Source: Stictocephala bisonia | Taxonomy: Eukaryota; Arthropoda; Insecta; Hemiptera; Membracidae | NCBI GenBank assembly: GCA_035578905.1 | Contig: JAQJVL010000159.1 | Coordinates: forward strand, 1,802,731-1,866,730 | DNA length: 64,000 bases | Direction of reading: 5' to 3' | Translations under genes and position numbers: made by a program | Shown here: piece by piece, positions 11,687 through 26,600 of the stretch | How the letters are laid out: each line of letters starts with the position of its first letter | Position numbering within the stretch: the stretch's first letter is position 1 | Notes under the pieces: generated by a model | The model's input: the letters and a program-made list of their open reading frames with translations, nothing else | Databases searched by the model: none | What the model was told of the DNA's origin: nothing

Positions 11687-14600
11687 TGCTAGATCAGCAG
11701 CTTCTTTATCAGATAGTTTAACACGTTAGCTGCCGTCCTTAAAATGAATATTTTTGCTCTAAATTGCCAAAAACTTTTATGCAAATATTTTAAACAATAA
11801 TGCATTATATTTACTATGCCACCATTTCTGAGTATAGAAATAGTACATACATAGGCATTATACGTATATAAATATGTCGGGAGTATTGGTCCGACACAGT
11901 TTTTTTAGTAGCATATACGGCACATAAAAAATCTGTCGGGCATGTCGGCCTGACACATTTAGAGGTAAATTTGTTTTCATGGTTTGGCTACACTGACTGC
12001 ATGATGAAAGTAATCCAGTATTCAATATGTATTACGTTATTTCAATAACAACATTCACTAAATAAGTCTGTCGAGCCTATACTCCTGACAACTTGCTCGT
12101 AGAACATGCCAACATTTAAAGTTTTATGAACAACTTTGTATACAACCAAAAACTTAGAAATTCGCTCTGTAAATAGTATGATGCTTGCAGTACAATAAAG
12201 TGTGATCGGTTTCTTTAAGAAAGCAGGACCAGTCGAGTAACAATAAAATAACCAAAAGGTTGCTTAGCAATAATGTCGGGCGTAGTGGCCCGACGGCATC
12301 TAGCTGAGACAAAGAGCCGTCGGGCGTACTGGATTGACACGGCAGCTAAAGTGTTAATATCATAAAACCAAACATTGGGACATGTTGTAAATTTCAGATG
12401 GAGTTGATATTGGTATTCCGTTGTTAATACAGTTTTACAAAATCACCAATAAAATATACTTTTTATAAGGCCTTTCGCCAGCAAAGCTGGCATTATCAGG
12501 CAACACAAATTTTTATTTTTAAAATATATATATAAATTTGTGTTGCCTGATGATGCCAGCTTTGCTGGCGAAAGGCCTTATAAAAAGTATATTTTATTGG
12601 TGATTTTGTAAAACTGAATTAACAATTGGGACATGTATTTACATATTCAATAAGACTATTTTCAAATGTTGTTCAAGTTTTTTTTTACTTTTGAAAGCAA
12701 AATAAACAAGTTTTAACATTTCAGTTAGTGCTTTGACCTCTGCAATTACCATTTACATTTATGACATACTCCCCAATTCAGCTATCCATGAAGATTTGAT
12801 GAATGATGTGAACTGATAAACCCTACTATCTGATTCCTGTATTTTTGGATCATTTTGAATTAAATTGATTTTTTGAGTCCCTTCTTAAAAGTAATGGATC
12901 AACCCTTCAGCAAATAGTCTTGTGAAATAAGACCATAATGGATGCAATTACTTACATATGAATTTAATTTAGAATATCATGGTCTAAAAATTATTAAACA
13001 TGATCTAAAAATACATGAAATTTAAATGAAATCCATCATGAATAAATAAAAACGATATTGGGAAAACTGATCCAAAACCTCTAAATTAACATTCCTCCTA
13101 GATTCATACTACATTACTTATAACTTTGCTGGATATTGTATGATTTGTATTGTATATACATTTTATTTGTTAATGTATGATGGCGTTTTATTGGCTTGTG
13201 GGTTTTCATGAATTTTATCTTAACTTTACATTTAAAAAATGCCATGTTTCAGGCCTCTTTGGCAGACTACATAACCTTTCATTTTAGATAATATCCTTCT
13301 GCTCAGTCCTATGTATCTATTGACTCAATTAATACTATAACCCAACTGACTCAATTTACTACCTGAAAAAATTTCAAAACCTGAAAACTTTCAATTTTTC
13401 TTATTCACTCTAGCTAGAGAAGTCTCATGTTTAAAACAACGTCAATTCTGATAAAATAACTGAACAATTGATGCATTTATCATTAATTTAAAATTCAGTA
13501 CCAGGAGACCGAGTTTCACTCCATTGAATTTTGCAAACTGAAGAGGTAGCATACACATCTCCCAGAGGATCCTGAGGATCGTTTGTTGTTGCTCTACCTT
13601 GTAGGTTATTAATAAGATTTCGTTTCGGAGGTCTTAAATTTTTACCATTAGCATCTTTGTAGAACTTGGCCTGCGGCCTCGTGGGGGAGCTCAGCCTACT
13701 GCCTCGCCAAAACGCTCTGCTACAAGTCCCTTTGTGGAACTCGGCTTACGGCCTCGCAGGGGAAAGTTTGGCCAGCGGCCTTGCCAAGATTCTTAAGCAG
13801 TATGACCATGAATTCTGGTTTTTGAGGCAGTGGAGCTCATAAACAGAGTCTTTTCTAATCTGATGGAATATTAGTAAGTAAGAGAAGAATACCTTTAATT
13901 TTATACCCTTTTTGAGTAAATTAGTTTAACATTACTTAATTTTGGGTTTTTGTTAACCATATTCTACAAAATGCAAAATAAATAACATTAAGCTGCTAAG
14001 TTAACTATAGCAACACACACGAAAACAACGGTACCTAGAAAAGAAGACAGTAGGTATAACGCGCATCTCCCATGACGTCTTGTGTGCTAATGGTGAAAAT
14101 GGGCACAAAAATACTGTTATAATTACCGTAATTACAATTACAGCTGATAAGTGATACATAACTTGCTTACTATTTAGCTGAATGCTTCTATGAAATTGGT
14201 AAATTTAGTTACCAGTATTTAATAGAATTAAAAAATTAGCAGATTTCACCCATGTGACGTCACAGTCTACTGCGCAGCCTCGTCATGATATACGGGAAGT
14301 CTAGAAGCCTCTGGGGCAGAAATAAGAATTTATCCAGGGTTGAGACCAATGCCAATCTATTTCTTGTGGTCAAAAATTAAAAATCCTTGGAGCCAAAAAA
14401 GTTTGTCTGGACGTGGCTTGTTTAAGATAATAGGATTCATTTAAAATTTGGTATTTTAAATAATGGCAAAATTAACAAATAACAGTAAAAGAAAATGTTC
14501 ACATTCCAAATACAGTATCTGATCATTCCCAGAATCACAATTTTTAACAAAATTATATTATTTAGAGAGGTAATGGATGAGTTAAATATACTAAGAAAAT

Positions 14601-17600
14601 GATAATTCCATTTAGACGATTCATTAAAAAACACATGCAACCAAATGATGTTTTATGCAGCAGACCATTTGTCTCTAATTGCCCCATAATCTTAATTGGA
14701 AATTACTTACATAATCAGTTCGCTTCCACCAATTAGAATTGTTGTAGCTCCAGCTTCGTTTTTATTAATTAATTTTTTTATCTGGCTCAATTTATGATTT
14801 TGAAAATTCTACTAACTTCATTTAATTTTCTTAATATGTAAAGTCAATAAAACTTGGTTTTATTTCAAGTAATTAACTGTTTCTAAATATATAGCACAGG
14901 AAAAAGTCTCCTAATTTTAATGTAAGAAATATTTTATTTTGATTCTGTCTAGCTTTTAAACTATTTATATAACTGGAAATAAATTTAATGTAAATTTACT
15001 TTACTTAAGATAGTATTTACAAGACACATTCATTTTGATGATAATACTTAGGAGGGATAAAATTGCCTACATATATTTCTAACTTTGCAAAGGTAATTTA
15101 TCATAACATTCCAATAAGAAATAATTTCATCTACCTCTTAAGCTTAACTGGCTGGTGTCATTGATATTATCAAAATACCAGTGACAACCTCATCAAAGGA
15201 CTATTTATAATATATACATAAGCTCCAAACATTTTGTCCTTGCTACAATAAGACATCATCAATCAGTCAGAATGCCTCATCGTAGCATGGAAAAATATTT
15301 GGAACCCATGGACATATTACAAATAGTTTTTTGATTTGGTTGACACCGGAAGCTCTGAAGTATATTACTGTAAACCCTGATAGTTAACCTTTTAAGGAGT
15401 GCGCGTTTTTGCTGTAAAAGAGTAAGATTACCAAATTTTTTCATGTATTAGTTTAACCCAAAATAGTAAAAAGGCCAATTGGTGTTTTTTATTGATGTAT
15501 TTTTAAAGTATTATAATTAAAATCATAGCTGATTTTAACTTGCAAAATAACATGGAATAGAATATTTACAAAATAACATGGAAATGTAATATTTTAAGGA
15601 AAATATTGTTTCACACGTGAAGTAATATATTCGCATCAGCAGACTGCAGCATATAACAATTGCTGCAGTTCATAGCAGCATATAACAATTGCTGCAGTTC
15701 ATAGCAGCATGTAACAATTGCTGCAGTCCATAATTCCTTCACCTCAGTGTTTTAGTCAACTAACCCACCATGGTATTTATTTTACAACTATTATACAGTT
15801 ATGGAAATGTTTCTAATTCATTTGTAAATTGAACGCCAGCACCATCTTTATTCAATCTTTAAGACATTGTCTGAAGATATTAAATCAGTTTGTAAATGAG
15901 CGACACTAGCAAAAAAAAATGCTTTCTTTAAAGAGCATTGTTATTATATTTATTTGATCTAGCAATAAAATTTTCATTTTGTTATAGCTGTTTACTTCAA
16001 AAAGACAGAAAGACAATCTCCAATATGTCAAAAATTCAATTACATTCAACTATTTAACATACTAAGTAAAACTGTACTGTTCATTTTATTGTATTTGACT
16101 ACTGAACAAATAAAATATACATAAAAATGATTTGACTATTTATTAGACATAAATCAGAATCACAAGTTTGAGCTGTTAAAAGTTCAGTGTTTCTTTACAC
16201 TTCTTCACATCCACCCATTAAACCCACTTCCACCTAAGTAGTGGCGGAGCCAACTGGGCCGACCTGAACACAAAATATCTCATGATGTGGATGGACTCTA
16301 CAATTAAAACGTTGAGTGCGGGCCACTCGGATGTGAGGGGCGTGGCTCCAGCAGACGGGGCAGAAGACCCCTGACATTCGAGTGGCCCGTAGGCAAGAGC
16401 TCTGTCCCATGCGCCAGATCGACGTCTCTTGCATCCGAGTATCTGCACTCAACGTGTTAAACATATGCTAATAAAGGAAATCATAAAGTTTTAAAATATA
16501 ATATTTCTTTAATTTATGACTTAAAAACATAGTTTGGAATGATGTTTAGTACTATTTCATCGGCTTTAGGACATACATCTTGTATACCCTTTTGAACACT
16601 AATTTCATGATGGGATAGCCGCTGTTATTCATGAATCTACCAGTAAAAAGTTTAAAATTACCTGGTTACTGCCAAGTGATCTGCTATTGGTTGAAACAAC
16701 CAATGGTTTCGAAACTTAGGGTCTCACTGTCAACAGTGGATCACTTTGCAGTACCCAGGTAATTTTAAACCTTTTATTGATGAACAATAATATATTTTAA
16801 AATTGAATTTGTGATCAAATGTAGTAATCAGGCGTATGCCTTAAAACCACACCTAGGGTTAAGGGCATTATTCTCGTCACAGTACATAGTAAATATTTCA
16901 ATCAACATCATCAGTTCACAATATCTAAAATATTATAACACTTCTTTGATATTATTTTCATATAAAAGACAGCTTTCATAAATCTGTGATTTGTCTCCTT
17001 CTTTTTTATATGTATTGGGAGGGGTTGAACGTTGTCAAACTGAAAAATAATTGAATAGTTGATATAATATGAATACAACTATAGGAAATTATAGAGTAAT
17101 ATATTCTACACTTGTGTTCAATTGATACAAATAAAAATTAAGTATGTATTTAATTTTTAATTTCCTGGTGCATCTATAAATTACTTTTTCCTTTTTTTCT
17201 TAGCAAAAACTATTAGTCAATTCGTATGGGCTTGTAAAACTGTAATAAATTTTGGTTATTAAATGTTTCATTTTTTATGTCTGAAAGTATGCAAAGCTTT
17301 TCTTACATATAGTCAAAATTTCATCAACGTTACTTGGAAGAGCATTTATCTATAGATTTGTGAATAAGAAAATCAGTGGAAAGTTATCAATAACCAATAT
17401 GTGTAGATAATTCCATAATGTTTTAGTTAAATAAAAATGTATCACTTCAATTTAAAGTGCTTGTAATCTAGAATATAATCTTTATGAAATATCTATTTTA
17501 TTATGCACATTTCAATAGTGGATCAAATGTAAAAATTGGCAGTTTGACGTAGAATTACGATGTTGTCTTGTACAATAGGTGGTCTTACCGTTCCCCTCCG

Positions 17601-20600
17601 CTGATTGACTTGAAAAAGAGCTGTCCTCAACACTTTTACCAACATTGATAGACTTAAGATGTGACCAAGTAACTGCATCATGATCAGTGCTCTCCGGGTC
17701 AGGAACAATGGGAGTGGTGTCTTTACCTTGGACACAGCCCTCAGCTTGACGACGGAAACCTTCGCAGCACTGGTAGGTTGTGGACACAGTTTTGGTGGAC
17801 TGAGGAGTGCTGATTCTGCAAACGGAGCAATAGTATTTAATATTCTTTTATTATATTATTATTAATATTTATTCAATTCAATCGAAGTTAAAAAATCATC
17901 AGTACAGTGTATATGTTTTTATTAAAAAAGTGGAAAATAAAAATATATAACTGAAAAATAGTTATGTAACATTTTAAAATTTTTATTTTCATCTATATAA
18001 CAAAAGTACAAAACTGTCCACTAAAACAAAGGTTATCTATGCTTTGTAATGTACTTGCTGTGATAATTTTAAAGATGCCATAAATGAACAATTTAAAAAT
18101 GAGCAAGATTTTACCATTATCTAAAATTAAAAAGTAAATACTAAGTCTAAATAAATAATGTGCAGTTAGTCTAAGTAAATAATGTTGCTTATCTCGAGTA
18201 GTGTAATTCAAATTTTACAAGAATTACGGCTTCAACTTACATATACGTATTATTAAGATGTTATCACTACATTAAATATATGAGTTATAACAAATTAAAA
18301 AGCAAGTCCGTTACTACTACTCATAATTAGAGGGTTACAATAAATTAAACTCTTATTGGCCGTCGTAGTGGATCAGTGGTTAAGGCTTTGAGGGTACAAG
18401 GTCCAAGGTTCAAATCCCCAGTGGACAAACGGTCGGTACTTCACTCGTTGAATAATGTTTACGCACAGGTATTGGCAAACTTTTAGTTATACGATTGTTT
18501 AGCATACATTTTGTTATGAGTTTAGCGGATGGTTTATTTCATATTGTTTTAGACTTATTTAAATTTAAAAAATATTTATAATAACTACCCTAATAAGTCT
18601 GCTAGGCTAAGATTTATATATGCTATGGTAACCTAACATTTAATCATTTTTTATTTCACTTTACAAGATTTTTCAACTGACTGTTGGAGGATTAGATGGT
18701 TACATGTTATTCGATCAATGTGCATTACAATAATTGAGCTAGAGTGGAATATACATAAAGTATATTGCCAAAAGGAAATAAAGTAACAGCAGTCTTTAAG
18801 AGTCTGCAGAGGCTGTCAGTCATGTTGGTTTTAATCCCGTAAGAACAATGTTATTTTCGATTCGGACATACGATCAAGCGTACCCAAGTTAAAGAGTTAT
18901 TTTTAAACGGATTTTTTCCAAACAAATTGCTTTTGATCAAGAATGGAATAACGCGTTGAATTGCTTTGCGGATTTGTAATTAGTTTTATAGAAGATTATT
19001 TATTATGACATTTTTATTTCCACCTATTTTTCAAAACTAGGCGTTAGTGTTCAAAATATCAAAAGCAAACCCAATTCAAAGCAAGGTGAATACGTTCAAA
19101 ATGACATCTCAAACACAACTTTGGTCAATAAATAACGAAAAAATATGGATTCGCAAATAACAAGGAACGGAAAATTAGTCTATCAAACCAGAAATGCGGT
19201 TAATCTTCACTTCTTTAGACCTTGAATAAATAAATCATTATTTGCTAAAACATTCCTCTTTCTGGATCCAAAATGCTTTAACCTCTTACCTCTTGACATT
19301 AAAAGATCTAGTAGTATTTTTTTAATTTTCTAAACACTTAAAAAAGTGGTTGATTGATTTACCTATGTTGAGTTCTTGTTATCTATATTAAATTAGTTTA
19401 GATTATAAAAGTCCACAACTCCTGACTTGTTCAAATGTCATTTTAAGAAGACGGGTCTATTTAGTGTCTGTAAGCTACAGTTTAGAATATACTCGTGTGT
19501 GTGTGTGTATATATATATTTTTTTTTTCTTGGGCCCCCATTTCTTGGATTGAGGTTGCTATTGTTCATACAAATATTATAGTACTATTATTATTGTAAAT
19601 ATTTGGGAAAAATAAATGAATTATTATTATTATTATTATTACATTGTTCTTATGGGATTAAACCAACATGACCGACAGCCTCTGCAGACTCTTAAGATAA
19701 TCTTGCAGTAATTGACCTACAATAATGGGTTATAAGTTCAACTTACACTGTGGTACAGACGTACTTCCCAGAGGTCTGCTTGCAATGTTCAAAGGTTCCG
19801 GTGCCCATAATCAATACGTGTTCATTTTCTTCTTTTAGGCTACTGTTTTTCTCTTCTACCTTTTCAGACTTTTCCACACATACATGTTTTCTGAAAAATA
19901 ACAGTAATCAAGATTACATCATCATTGTTTTTACCTATTTATTTATGTTTATTATCCATTTTAAAGAAAAATTGCACTTCGATATTGTATATTTTAGAGA
20001 ATTTTATGAAAGCAAGCAAAATCTATTGAAAATTTGGTTTTTAACATTATTTTATGAATATATTTGAAAGTCAAATTTTTATTAACACCATATTGCACAT
20101 GAACCAACAAATTCATTGAAATAAAATAGAAGAAGAAATTGCACAGTTACTTACACAAAGTTTGATATTAAATAAGATGAAAAAAATGAATGATCTACGG
20201 TAGACTAATTTACTATCCAAATATTTTCAGTCAAAATAAATTACACCCATTCTCAACAACCCACCTCCAAACTCTTGAGAAATATTCTCCAAGATAAAGC
20301 CGTTTTGAAAGTTTTACAAATTAAAATTGATATAACAATGTTATACAATATCAAAATACATACTATGATGTGAACTCAATTTCAGAAATAAATATAAAAA
20401 AATTTAAGACTGTAGAAATAAATTTATTGGTAGTAAATAAGCTGGTTGTTTGAAGCCCATGTCCATGAGCTGAAAGCTCTCAGTGTGATACCAATCAAAA
20501 TCAAATAAATTTTTATAGAAATCATTTGATAGCTACCGGCCATCAGTCTACTAATTAATTACACTTTCTAAGAAATAGTCAGTCTTGAGCTGTAAAAAAG

Positions 20601-23600
20601 ACTACATTATATCATACTCTTATATCAAGCTAGTTTTAATTTCTGGATTAAAATTTTCGTTCAGTTTTCCATTTTAGTATTACTATATAATTTGTAGTAA
20701 TAATTTAATTTTCAAATAATTACCACCAACTGAAATTACGTATAAAATTGATATATAGTTAATTGTTAATGTTTTCTGCTAACTTTAATTGATTTAGGAA
20801 TTATAACAGAATATTTGAATATGAGCTTTATCTAACTCTTACACCTGAACTCAAATACTGACAGCACAGTAACTAGAAAACTAGGTGGCAGGTTTCACAA
20901 CAAGAATGCACGGCATAAGCTAGGAATCAGCTGGTTTGCCTACTAGAAAGTGCATTGTTTCTAGTTACAGCACCGGTAATTGAACAGTTCAATAGCCCTG
21001 TTATCAAAGTGTTTTCCTTGTTCTACTGGGCAGCCACTTTGTCCATGTGATCATGGGCGGAGTTATGGGGGGGAGGGGCATGGGGGCAATGCCCCCCCAA
21101 ACTTCGTGTGAATTTTGATTTTTATTTATAAGGAATATAATTTTATATAAAAGTTACTAAATGAACGATGAACTTTAATGCATGTCGACTCTATATATAC
21201 TAATAATAATGAATTAGAATGCTGTTAATCCAAAATGAAGATCAGTGCGAGTATTAGCACCCCACTTATACAATACAATTACGGGTTGACTTCGACTACC
21301 TACCATCTACAAATTGGCGCGGCTAACTGAATCGAGTCGTGTTTAGCACGGCCGGCGGTCTGCCCAGCCCACTCAGTCAGCAGTTGTCAGCTAGTGTTCA
21401 TGCTCTGTTCCCGCTTTCGTGCTTCATGTATTAAAATAAGTGTTTTTGTTTGTGTTATTTAAGATGAGATGAGTGGTGTTTCCATATTAATTAAAGTATT
21501 ATCATTTTTCTGTTTTGTTTATCTATGGAATCTACAGTTTAAACAAAATGAGTAAAAAAACAACAGACATTATAACTTTTTTTTAAATAAAAGAACCAGT
21601 GACCGTGTCTAAGACCAATGAAGAAGCGGAATCTGAGTGTTTAATAAAAGCTTCCCCAGGCTGTTCAAAGTCTTGCCATGACGTAAGTAAACAAACTGAT
21701 TCAGTTACTTCTTCTTATGATGAAGGAGCCTAATCAAAAAAATTGGACCTTGGTTATATAGAGACGGGTCCATCGCGCCCAATTTTGACTACATATCCAC
21801 TTTCAGACATTAAAAATTCAAAACGAGCATTTACACCATTTTATTTTAAGAAATTTGAATGACTAGAATACTGTATAAATAAAGATGCTGTATTCTGTTA
21901 CGCTTGCAGGATATTTTCTTCTAACAATAAAGAAGTATCTGTAACTGAAAAAGGCATAAGTAACTGGAAGAAGATAGGGGAAAAATTAGAAAAGCATGCG
22001 TCCAGTGAAAGTCACTTATTTTCCATGGTGAAGTGGCATAACTATAGAAAGCCAAAGGATACAATTGCTTCGGTAATATCATCGTCTCATAAAGAGCTTA
22101 TTTCTGAAAATCGTGAATATTTTAAGCAAATTTTGGACCTTTTGTAATTTTTGGCCAAACAAGGAATGCCTTTTCGTGGACACGATGAAAAAGAAACGTC
22201 AGGCAACAAGGGAAATTATTTAGAGTTATGTGAATTATACTCAAAATATGATGCTAAATTCAAAGGAAAATATGAACGATATTTCAATTTAACAAGTCAT
22301 GACTTTCAAAACGAAATTTTCGAAATTGTTACTGAAGAGGTTTTAAGTACAATAGTGAATGTAATAAACGAATCTTGATTTTATGCCTTAATGGTCGATG
22401 AAGCAAAGTCACACAGAGTTCAACAATTGTGTATTTGTATAAGATATTTGTTTCAATCAGAAATTAAAGAAAGATTGCTAACAATGAAGATGCTTTCTCT
22501 AGATCGTAGTGCTGAGTCCTTAGCAAACATTATTTTCAACTACCTTAAGGAAGTAGGTATAACTGCTACTTTAATAGGTCAATCACATGATGGCGTGAGT
22601 GTAATGTCCGGAGTAAAGAATGGGCTACAGAAAAACATTAGGGATACTCATTCTCTCGCCATGTATGTGCACTGTTTAGCACATAAGGTTAATTTGGTTC
22701 TTGTAAACTCTTGTGAAAGCAATAACTACAGTTGTTTCTTCTTTAATGTGATGGAGTCACTATATGAGTTTTTTTCTAACCCTGATATGCAACCTGAATA
22801 CAAAATACTGTAAGAGGAGGTACAGATCAAAGTCCCAGGCCCACATGAGATCCACAAACAAAGCGCTTCAGAAGGAAGACTCTTGTAAAGCAAGATTTGC
22901 GAAAGCAGCAGGAGCAATTATTATGAAGCTCGAGCAATTAAAAGAAGTGAAAACGCCTGGGAGAAAAAGTAGAATGAAGTAATGGAGTTTTCAAGGATTC
23001 ACAAACTACATTTATTCCCTGAAAATATTTGCATTACAACACAATCCAATGAGACTACCACAACGTCTCGTTCCTTGGAAAAAGAAAGTCATTCGACTTT
23101 AAGTTTACATATTGCGGCCAAACGTCGACGAGTTATTTCAAAAACTCTTAAGGAATATTTTGTCATGTCTACTATTGGACAGTCAAGAGGAGTCGATACA
23201 GAGAGTCTGAGTGATAACAGTGAAGTTAACAGCAAGGTACAGTACCGTTGTGACCTTTATTACCCAATACTTGATATTTTGATCAGTGAACTCAAAAGAA
23301 GGTTTGCCGGTGAAGCAATGGAAGTAGCAAATGCGAGTGAAGAGTTCCTTTGCCTCAATGTAGAGAAATCTGAATCATTTATTCAGAAATATTCAGTGCC
23401 CGGATTGAACCAAACTATGCTCATATCAGAAATGAGCATCCTACGGTGCGTCCTCGAGTCAGATGATATCAACCCGAAAGAAATACTGCTTAAAGAGTTG
23501 GTTAAAATATTAAAAGAACTGGTTTTACTTCATTAGATATTTATCCCAATTTCAAGCTGCTTTTTAAGATTTGTCTTACCCTTCCATCTAATAGTGCTAC

Positions 23601-26600
23601 TTGTAAAAAATCGTTCTCGACAATGAGAAGAATTAATCAATGGCTTAGGTCATCCATAGGGCAAGAACGTTTCCCCAATTTGGCTGTCATTTATTCAGAA
23701 TCTGATTTAGTAAAAAGCCTCAACTTGGATAAACTAACGGATAAATATGCAAAAAAAGGTAATAGAAAATTGCCTCTTATTTAATTATTAATAAAGGAGT
23801 GCTAATATTGTAGTGCTAATGTGTTAATATAAGGGTTACATTGCTTAACAATATGAGACAGTTCTATTGTAGAAAATAAATATGTATATACCTGGTTTAT
23901 ATTGCTATACAATAAATATTATGTTTATGTTTGATAAAAATAAACATCAATTTCATGTTCTGAATTTAAGTATTTTTCATTCAAAAAAGGTACCTAAATG
24001 TCATGTTTTTAAGCTGCAATTTTTAAAAATGTCCCCCAGACCCCCCGGAAAAAGTAGGATACAGGAAATTTAATACATGGTAAACTTGTTACTTGTGCCC
24101 CTCCAACATACAAGGTCTAACTCCGCCCATGCATGTGATATGTGATACAGGCTAAAAAGTAGAAGGGTAAGATGTTCATGAAACTTACGGTCTGTTTACT
24201 CTAGTTCCTGTGACCAACACACCTTAATAAGGTTTTAATGTAAATATAAAAACATATTTTAAAAGGAACCTCTACAGCATTAGCTTCTTTCATTTTATAG
24301 TTAGCCAAAATGAAATAATTTTATTTATAAAATGATGTACTGCTTTTAAAAAAATAATTTATTCAGTTTAAAACAGAAAACTGTATTTTCATTAGCTACA
24401 GTTGCCTAAGCCTAAAGGTGCGTATGAGCTATAGGAGGGGTTAATAGAAGTGGGCCAGAGTGGGTGTAATTTCCTTAAAACGTTATACTGATCAGGTGAT
24501 TGACAAAGAGAAAATAATAGTTACCAGTGTAATAGAAATGCACCTGTAACTAGTTAATTTTTATTAATTATATTTGTAAATATTATCTGTCTTTCTAATT
24601 CATTGCAATTAATTATATACTGTTTTTGAATTGTCCGTTTGGAAAGTTATTTTTGTTAATTAACCCTAGAAAACATTGTTAATAAACATTATTGACTGTT
24701 TACTAATAGTTACATTTAAATTCTGTTAATTTATTTAATGCGACTCAAATAAATTATATAAACAAATAAAGATATGATTTCGACATTTTAAATATATATG
24801 GTAAATGTTATCTTTTTATAACAACTTAGTGTTTACAACATTACGTTATTAACTAAAAAATGAAACTTTAATATTTGTTTAAGGATGAGTAAAATATTTA
24901 TTAGTATTTGGGCGCAAAAAAGAAATAGTTCTACGATGTGAGAATGGTTAGTAAACTCGAGACCAGTATCACGTTGACTAGACCATCTGTAAATAAGGCA
25001 GTAGACAAATTGCGACATATGACCTCAATATTACATGCATTGAGCAAGATCAGTCCAATTATGTGCTGCTGGCTAATTCAGCAGTAAATTGGACTGCTGA
25101 CACAAAAGCGTAACCTTTATTCATTGTTTTATCACTCAAAAACTTTGCATGTGTACCTAAGTGATGGCATATTCAGTATCACTAAGCTTATCTGTTCACA
25201 ATACTGTACTTCTAAAGGGTTTGTTGAAACTAATTGAATTTAAAATTTAGTTTACTATACTAAAATTAAGGAATTGGAATAAGCAAGCTAAATTTGTTAG
25301 GCGCTACGCCCTCAACCCCATAATGTGTCTTATAATCAATCAGACATCACGAGGCTTTCGATTGTTGCCAATGAAAACAGAAGATTAATGAAACACAATA
25401 TAAACAGTTCCTGTCATCAACAATGTCCAATCTAACTGTCATTGCCACAGAAAAAAAAAACGGAGAACTAAAAACAACAATAACAAAAATGACTATAAGA
25501 GAAGCTTCTTCTGACCTTAATAGTATAAACTAAACATGAAAAAAACCAAAGTAAACATTTTTATTATTATTTTTCCTAGAAATGTTTAAACGTATAATTT
25601 TTCTGTCATCACTATCGATATTCAATACAGCTGAAGTTGTTGCTCCTTCAAACTCTAGGACATAACCCTAAGAAAATCACGCAATGCTGTAACCCAGCTA
25701 CTTGGGAACAAAGTGTTGAGGAGATTGTTGGTGATAGGTTCTAAGCTCGGTCCTCTTAATACCGACACGACATTCACTCAATGGTTGCCATCGACATGAA
25801 CACTACCAAAGAAGTCTGGGGTATCCATGTTGGATGGTGGTCAAAGTTCAGATGTTGTGTAGGGAAGAGAACTGAGTATCAGGCCTGACAGTAAGCTGAA
25901 CATCAGAACAACATTATGTGGTTCGGATTCCAAGTAAAGCTGTAGGTCACTTGGTTGCCTTTGATTTTGGGCTATTAATAAACAGCTCTTTCCGAGAAAC
26001 AGTCAACCTTAGTTACTAACAATGAATACACTCATTCGCCACCCCTATCTTGACGATCGGCATCTCATGAATGTTTAATAATGCTAAAAAAATTTAAATA
26101 ATGAAAAATTAAATTGTCAAGATTCTGGAAAATTGCTGTTTAAAATCTTAAGCTACATAAATGTTCTTATAATTAACTGTCATTATTAATATTATTCATT
26201 TCTTTGACACCAAGCGTATAGATATGGGCGAATATTATTAAACGGATGACCAAGTGTAGTCATTGTTACTATCTGAGATTGAATTAGCTCAGAAAGAACT
26301 ATTTAATAATACTGGCCATGCCATACATGCGGGATTGTTGCAGTTGACTAGACCAGAGAGACCAGTGACGATACGTAGTGAGGGATTTCTCCCTGGCCGG
26401 CCAGTCAGACACAGTTTGGCAACCGCGCTTGGCAGGTTTTTACTACTAGCGCCGCGTATGATCTGGCCGGTGAGTTAAGCGATTTCGCGTTTAAAAATTT
26501 AGCATTGTGTGGGGTATATTCTGTGGTATCGACATGGACTTCTCTAGTAGTGTCCACATCGATAGCAACCATTGAGCAGACTCTGTGTCGGTATTAAGAG

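Noticed and set aside
12547..12573. Calling a definite hammerhead ribozyme
   Set aside because: Core and stem II are present, but one extra base and the lack of clear stems I and III prevent a firm call; it is reported only as a lead.
18358..18430. Possible tRNA gene (good B box)
   Set aside because: The ends do not pair into an acceptor stem, the anticodon arm is not convincing, and unrelated sequence continues. A SINE head fits better.
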